Assembly: GCA_032158295.1 (NCBI GenBank)
Contig: CM063250.1
Span: 2,921,501-2,985,500 of the forward strand
Length of the DNA: 64,000 bases
DNA from: Pycnopodia helianthoides
Taxonomy: Eukaryota > Echinodermata > Asteroidea > Forcipulatida > Asteriidae
Reading direction: 5' to 3'
Part shown: in pieces, positions 57,913 to 64,000 of the stretch
How positions within the stretch are numbered: position 1 is the stretch's first letter
Layout: each line of letters opens with the position of its first letter
Translations under genes and position numbers: made by a program
Notes under the pieces: model-generated
The model's database searches: none
What the model saw: only the letters and a program-made list of their open reading frames with translations
Told to the model about the DNA's origin: nothing

Positions 57913-59592
57913 GCTCGGTCCGGACTTGTTCCTCGAATCAATACTATGCTTTTTATTGTTATTGTTGGGAGGCACCAGGCTTTTTAAAAGACGGCTGTCT
58001 TGCATCCTTTTCAATAACATCGCATAAATTGTGCTGTCTAGTCGGGCACCACCATCCACTAAAACATTTCAAAAAAAGAGGGCGTCCTTTATTTCCTACC
58101 GTTGTCGTCTAAAATGCGCCTGTTTCGAGGTTTAATTCTGGTTTAGAAGCGACAGTTTTTTTTATATACAAGTATGTATTTTAATACAACATAATATAAA
58201 GCGGTATAATTTATGTTGGAAATGTGGAATTTCCACTCCAGTGGAAGTTCTGACTGAGTATTTAGAGACGGAGAGTAACACTTTTTACACAGCACACAGC
58301 ATGATGCATCCGGCATGCAGAGCGCCGTCACACTAACTCGCATTCACAACACACACACAAACTGTCAAGACAGTCGCATTGGACCCGTGTGCATTTTGGT
58401 ATAACAATTATTTAGCATGCACCATTATAATTAATATTTCTACACCAGGGGCCTTTTTCAAACCTCGGCTTGGGATTTGGCTTGGGCTTGAGCTTGGGTT
58501 TGGGCTTAGCTGCATGATACTACTATACTATACTAGAAAAAGTACTACCTACAACTACAAAAACTAGGCCTTAGGGGATTATTCTATTCAACTATTGATA
58601 TGAAGATTGAAGATTGATTGTAAACTAGAGGGTAGAGCCACCGGGTGCAAAATACACACTGCTCCAAAAAATGAAAGCAGCCAAGGTTTGGGAAAAGGCC
58701 CATGCCATGCGGTCCATGCAGTCCATTATTTTGGTCATGAGGTCAAGGTGTCACTATGACTGAGGTCATTGTGAGGTCATGAGGTCAACAAATGATGTCT
58801 GCTCAATTTCCAAGTTTAATTATCTACATGTACCTCCATGGTTTAAGACATTTTTACCATATTTTCTCCAGATTAAAAAACACAAAAAGCATTATCACAC
58901 ATTGTGCCCAAGTACGCTGTAGTGAAGTATAACTTATTGTTTTTATTTTAGGAAGTTCTGATGGTCGTATCCCTTTGTCTGGTTTCTGGTCAGGCACCAG
59001 ACTGTTACCATTACAGGGCTTGAATTTTACACTGGACCGCTGGCCCGGGGCCAGTGATTTTAGCATCGGGCCAGTAAACTCGTGTCCGGACAAGTCCGGC
59101 GATCTTTTGTTTGTGTTCAAATGTTGACTTTCAGTCTGATGAATACAATTCTGTTGATTATCGAAGACTACTTACCCATAATATACAAATGAGATAGATC
59201 TTCTCTTAGTTCTTTTTCAAATTCAAATAGTTCAATTATTAACCTGTGTAGGCATTTTTCTTCTCACTTCAATTCTGGTCTTGTACTCAAAATTCCGGTC
59301 CAGTAAATATTTTGAGCTACAAGCGCTGCGGTCTTGTGGGTTTTTTCCCCCAAATTCTAGCCCTGCATTATCATAACAAGGATTGTTTGTATGATTTTTT
59401 TCTGTTGAATTTATTGAAGTTGGTTATTTATACGGCACAAACCGGTTAAAAGTTGATGAAACTACTAAACTATAAAAATGTAAAAAATGTTATTCTCTGT
59501 CACTTGATGGAAAATTGAACAATTTTCAAAATGTGAGAAAATATTAAGAAATTATTAAATTGTTGATTATTGTAAAATATTTTAGATTCATC
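57913..59592 (+). other. 5' flank of YEATS2
   Basis: No gene supported. A promoter and 5' untranslated exon are expected here, and an acceptor-like TTTTAG sits at 59580-59585 just before the start codon. Nothing else in the stretch could be assigned with confidence; a GGGCCAGT phrase recurs near 59046 and 59070. Confidence 0.4.
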
Positions 59593-62500
59593 ATGTCCAC
59601 TAAGCGAAAAGCCGAGACTGGGAGCCCAAGTAAGGATCAGGACCCAGATTATGAGATGGTATCCGTGATGACTGCGAGCAAAAGACAACGAATCTTTGAG
59701 AAAGATGGTATGAGTCATTGTTTTTAGACCCCCCTAGAACCTGGGGGCTGAGGGGAGGGTAAAGTAGTTGTGTTGGTTGTAGTTGGAGTCGGGCAAGAGT
59801 GGTAGAGTGGTAAAAATCTACTGACCCTGTATGGAGGAAAATAATCGCCCCTCAACCATGCGGTGTGTGCAAACCAAACTTAATTACCCAAGTTGGTGTG
59901 ATGTTTCCATTAGGGTGCTTTGTCGAAACTGAAATTCAGATTCAGAAAAGACGTGGCGGCAATGTTGTCCTTCTGGACATAAAGCCACAGATTCCAAGAG
60001 GTATCAAAGTGAACCAGCCAGTGGTGTGTCGAGGCCGAGCGGTCAAGCGCACTTGACTCAAGCTCTGGGTGTTTCTGATCAGTAGAGTGTGGGTTTGAGT
60101 CCCGGTCTTGACACTTGTGTTCTCATGGCAAGACACTTAACCATTAACTCAACACCCACACTGTTGGACACTGATTATAGTGGGCTGCCTGATCCCATCA
60201 TGTAAAGCATCCAGTTTACTAGTGCAGTCCTCAGTCCAACACCATACAGTAACTCAACGCCCAAACTGTTAGACTCTTATTATGGTGAGCTGCCTGATCC
60301 ATGTAAAGCATAATCAGTTTACTAGTGCAATTCTGAGTCCAACAAAATGAAACAAAACATGCAGTTGGATTTTGATTGGTCTGGGGTGGTTGGGTGAATA
60401 GCTGTTTTGTCATGCTGATCTTTACGAACTATTCAACAGCCAAGGACGTCACTGTGAAGAAAATAGAAAGCATCATCAAGCGACAGTTCAGCCTTGAGAT
60501 GAGACACAAAGAGAAAGAAGTGGAGTTGATTGATGAGGTAAGACATCTTGTCTTGCGCTTAATCTGTTTGTATAGAAGCCCACTGGGCTAGTAAACTCTG
60601 CATTTTACTTGCCTCCAGGAAGTTTTATTAACCCAGATTATGTATTGCATCAAACATTAAATACGTATCTTTCTGATGTTTTAATGGTAGCAATCACAAC
60701 CAGTTTAATGGTCAAATGAAGTTACATTCAAGAAATTGTTATTAATATTAGTAAGTAGGTTGCACAGTTTTTAGTAGCCCACCACAGGGCTTTCAAACAC
60801 TTTTTGTATCCCAAAGCGGCCAATCTAAGACAACGTGTCCCTTTAAGCCCAAATTTTCACAGGTTTGTTATTTCATGTTCCGTATACATGGATGATTCCA
60901 CAAAACATGAACGCTGTCTGCGACTATTTTGTCAGCTTTACCAATCCTGTATAATACCTTTAAACCTCCCAACCCTAGTGATATCATGTTTTGATTTTAT
61001 TCCCGTCCAGAGGATACATCAAGCGAGGGCCATGCTGGATAAATTACGAGCTTGCGTCGTTGCTAATTACTACGGCAACATCGGAATGTCTCACTCTTCA
61101 ACCAAACAAGAGGTACTCATCTCTATTTGAGCCATGTGTCAACTTTATACCAAGAGTTTTAGGAGAAACGTCATTAGGTTTCTCGAAAACCGATTTAGCA
61201 CAAACTTTGTAAAGCACAAAGAGCAATGGAAAGGCAAATGCTTCACATCTCAATCAGAGACAGGGTTCCATACAGAAATATATAAGAAAACAGGAGTTAC
61301 AGACATCACAAAAGGAAAATAAACAGGCTAAATGGAGGTGGGCTGGACAAACTGCTCGAAGAACTGGGCCCAATTTCATAGAGCTGCTAAGCACAACAAT
61401 TTGCTTAGCATGAAATTTCTTCCTTGATAAAAACAGGGTTACCAACCAAATTTCCATGTGTTGCATATTGCTTGTTACTGGTATTCAGCTGTTGTTTGCT
61501 AATCCCAAAAATCACGTGGAAATTTGGTTGGTAATCCTGTTTTTATCAATGAAGAAATTTCATGTTAAGCAAATTGTTGTGCTTAGCAGCTCTATGAAAT
61601 TGGGCCCAGATAACAGACGGACATTAAGACTAATGGAGAGGCAACCAAGAACGGGGAAAAGGAGAAGAGGCAGACAGACAAGAAGATGAAGGGATGACAT
61701 AAGATCTTATGCGGGAACAGTATAGACAAGAACAGCAAGGAAATAGAGATGACTGGCGTCTTTATAAAGAGGGCTACATCCATCCCACACTGGATGAACA
61801 CAGCCTAAATTCATTCATTCAATTTTTTTTTTTTGATAATCATTTTAAACTCGTTTGGACTCTCTTCAACAGAAGATCCGGCTGAATAAGTCCAACCTAA
61901 ACCACCCAGCAATCCAGAGGGCCATCAGGAATGAATCGCCGACTCCGAATGCCGACCCAGCGTCTCTGGTGTCGAGCGTCGATGATGATTGCAGCAAGCC
62001 CCAGGGGGACGTAGCGACCAATGATACCACCAGTACGCCAAACAGCGGTCTGTGGTCAGGGATGCAGAGTGAGAGGTCATCACCGGAGTCGGAGCAGCTG
62101 AGCAGGGTGGACTTGTCGGAGATTGAGGAGAGGGCGGAGGAGGGCGGGGCCAGGGCTAAAGGACCACGCAATTCAGGCCCTGTAAGGAGTTTTGTCAGAG
62201 TTCATTGACCCTCTTCTCATTTGCATACTCGGTTGCGACCACTGAATGATCATTGCGTACCTGGGTGTGAAATATGTCAAGAGGGGACAGGGATATGGAT
62301 AAGTTTATGAATGCCTTCAAATAACAGGCATTATATTATTCTTCCTACTTTAAACTGATTTCCGTTTTTGTTTTTTTTGCCCTCAGAAAAATCAGCAAAA
62401 CTGTTATTAAGTAGCCTGGACAAAAGTCTATAGAAGCATTGTAGGTCTGCAGGTCAGCCCTTGTACTCGACAGAATGTTCCTACTTTTTTTTCCAAGGGC

Positions 62501-63763
62501 CAAGTGTCATGCCTGAAATAGGAAATATGTGTTAGATTGTGGATTATTATTTTTTAGACGACTTATTTGGAGATTTGCTCATTAAAAAAAATGTATATAT
62601 TTCTCAAAGAGGGAAAAACAGAATCCAAAGGAAAAAGTTTACTTAGGCAAAGTTGCCATCAAATCAGATTCCCTGTATACACAACGGCAAGAACAAGTAT
62701 GATTGTCATTTTATGCCTTGGGACCAGACTAATTGACTGTCTAACCTCGGTTTTGGTTGCATTGATTACGGCTTGCAGGAAGACAAGATGGCTGAATCAT
62801 GATGGCAGGCCTGGAATTACAAGGAGGTCTCTCTTGCCCCTGGTCTTGGCCTTGGTGCCCCACCAGAAGTTTCCCATAGACTTCAAGATTTTCCAAGTGC
62901 CTTTTGAAAAATGAAAATGGCCTTGCCCTCTCAAGGATGAAATTCCAGGCCTGTGGAGGAGGTTCATGCATCAACACAACCCTTACATGTCTTGAAGAAG
63001 TGTACCTCTCTTTTCCTCTATCTATCAGGACACCTTTGGAGTTGGTCCTCCGCTGTCAACACCCAAGCCTCTGATCTCACAGGCGGAGTCCAATGAAGGA
63101 ACAAGATTTCACGTCAAGAAAAGAATCATCGTTGGAAATGTCTCAAAGTAAAGCTACTTTTAGGAACTATACAACTTTTGTTTCAGTGTTCGTTGTCGTT
63201 TATTTTCAAGATTTTTTTGAAATGCATTATTGTAGATTTCTCATATAAACAGTGGAAACGTACCAGCCAATATCAATGGTCTTCCTTTGACCACGGTAAG
63301 GGCACTGTTTGAGTTTGTGACGTCACATACAACAGGTCTTATTGGTTATTCTCAAATATAAATGTTCACACAACAGAGCCCAATTTCATAAAAACTGTTC
63401 GCAGAAAAATTATTTTTAAGCGATTTTATTTTGCTAAGGAAGAAATGAGTGGGGTTGCAGCTAACTGTTAACTATATAGTATTTTGCTTAGCATGAGTTT
63501 TCTGTGCTTAGCAAGTTTCTGTGCTTACAGGCTTTATGGAATTGGTTATGTTTTTCGACTCTTCAAGTTCACCTAAACATTTTTCTCATCTTTACTTCTA
63601 GATACATCCCGCCTGAAAACCGTGAGGATAGTGACCCCTCCACTCATAAATGGATGGTGTACGTGCGAGGACCACCTGAGGAGCCCAGGATAGATCACTT
63701 TGTCAAACGCATCTGGTTCTTCTTGCATCCTAGCTACCGACCCAATGATCTTGTGGAAGTCAA
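59593..63763 (+). CDS. YEATS2: YEATS domain-containing protein 2, first six coding exons (3' end outside window)
   Basis: Subunit of the ATAC histone acetyltransferase complex; its YEATS domain reads acylated histone H3 (family knowledge). Exons 59593-59707, 60440-60537, 61011-61112, 61873-62181, 63029-63147 and 63602-63763, all in frame, giving about 301 residues. The start [12 protein letters not shown] is followed by DPDYEMVSV and a helical segment ([36 protein letters not shown]) typical of YEATS2. A serine and acid-rich exon ([20 protein letters not shown]) comes next, then the YEATS domain start ([47 protein letters not shown]). The domain is cut by the window edge before its acyl-lysine pocket is complete. 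Confidence 0.94.
60023..60145 (+). repeat. tRNA-Leu-like SINE, 3'-truncated
   Basis: GTGTCGAGGCCGAGCGGTCA, GACTCAAGCTCTGGG and GGGTTTGAGTCCCGGTC. It lies in a YEATS2 intron. Confidence 0.65.
60826..60965. repeat. MITE-like element, family D, partial
   Basis: CCCAAATTTTCACAGGTTTG, CACAAAACATGAACGCTGTC and ACCAATCCTGTATAATACC match one end of family D. It lies in a YEATS2 intron. Confidence 0.55.
61134..61810 (+). pseudogene. LINE C-terminal remnant in YEATS2 intron, split by a MITE
   Basis: Pieces such as [11 protein letters not shown] (61290-61320) and, after 61607, [20 protein letters not shown], then a shifted [13 protein letters not shown] run, resemble the arginine-rich end of a non-LTR retrotransposon. 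The two halves are separated by the palindromic MITE 61366-61607. Confidence 0.5.
61366..61607. repeat. Fold-back MITE, family B, near-perfect 242-bp palindrome
   Basis: GGGCCCAATTTCATAGAGCT at one end and AGCTCTATGAAATTGGGCCC at the other. Inner phrases (ATGAAATTTCTTCCTTGATA and TATCAATGAAGAAATTTCAT) are also complementary, leaving only a short loop. Confidence 0.85.
62806..62953. repeat. Palindromic element with CAGGCCTGGAATT ends, copy 2
   Basis: CAGGCCTGGAATTACAAGG to GAAATTCCAGGCCTG. Body shared with 36272-36445, including TTGGCCTTG and CAAGATTTTCCAA. It lies in a YEATS2 intron. Confidence 0.65.
63377..63546. repeat. Fold-back MITE, family B, diverged copy
   Basis: GCCCAATTTCATAAAAACTG at the left and GGCTTTATGGAATTGG at the right. 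It lies just before YEATS2 exon 63602. Confidence 0.5.
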
Positions 63764-63776
63764 GTATGTATTTAGG

Positions 63777-63955
63777 GAGAGATGCAGAATTAAGAAAGTG
63801 GCGACTTGAGGTTGAAGCCCAGATAACCCCGGAAAGCCTCAGAAATCCTTGAGGCTAACCTTGAGAAATGCAGAATTAAACAAGTAGTGACTCGAGGTTG
63901 AAACCCAGATAACCTCGGGAAAACCTCAAAGAAACCTCAAGGCTAACCTCAAGTT
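63777..63955. repeat. Two-copy tandem repeat after the last YEATS2 exon
   Basis: About 90-base units, each with GATGCAGAATTAA or AATGCAGAATTAAAC and GAGGTTGAAxCCCAGATAAC. Confidence 0.65.
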
Positions 63956-64000
63956 GAGGCCTGTTTAATTTTGCATTCCTTCCTTATGTGATGCCAGGAG

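Overview
This is a window of animal nuclear DNA, most likely from an invertebrate deuterostome. An echinoderm is my best guess, from the dense fold-back MITEs, tRNA-derived SINEs and LINE fragments with short-repeat tails; this is an inference, not a proof. Genes are split into many short exons with GT/AG borders. I see no bacterial features.

Three recognisable protein genes are present. (1) The 3' half of an axonemal dynein heavy chain, DNAH1, runs on the + strand from 691 to 29718. I place 34 exons covering AAA3, AAA4, the stalk with its microtubule-binding tip, AAA5, AAA6 and the C-terminal domain, about 2033 residues ending at a stop. Five single-base indels interrupt an otherwise well conserved frame. 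(2) A complete JNK-interacting scaffold gene (JIP1/MAPK8IP family; SH3 plus PTB domains) lies on the - strand from 47655 down to 36626, in 11 coding exons giving 557 residues with no frame error. It converges on DNAH1. (3) The first six coding exons of YEATS2, a histone-reader subunit of the ATAC acetyltransferase complex, lie on the + strand from 59593 and run off the right edge inside the YEATS domain.

Between the divergent JIP1 and YEATS2 starts lies the most unusual part, 47670-57912: a roughly 10 kb imperfect inverted structure. Outer AT-rich arms (47670-49045 and about 56990-57912) are inverted copies of each other. Inside them are GC-rich satellites that share a core motif in opposite orientation (60-bp unit at 49080-50606 and 51400-51950; 61-bp unit, about 62 copies, at 52484-56272), with a 124-bp tandem repeat and tRNA-like fragments near the centre. 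The left arm ends 15 bp before the JIP1 start codon, so JIP1's proximal 5' region is arm sequence. The inverted copy of that segment points toward YEATS2. This looks like a composite fold-back element or an expanded inverted promoter duplication.

The rest is introns and intergenic DNA filled with small mobile elements: several MITE families with inverted ends, at least four tRNA-derived SINE families, LINE fragments, minisatellites of 30 and 43 bp in DNAH1 introns, and nested insertions. The 29719-36625 stretch between the DNAH1 and JIP1 3' ends has no gene I can support.
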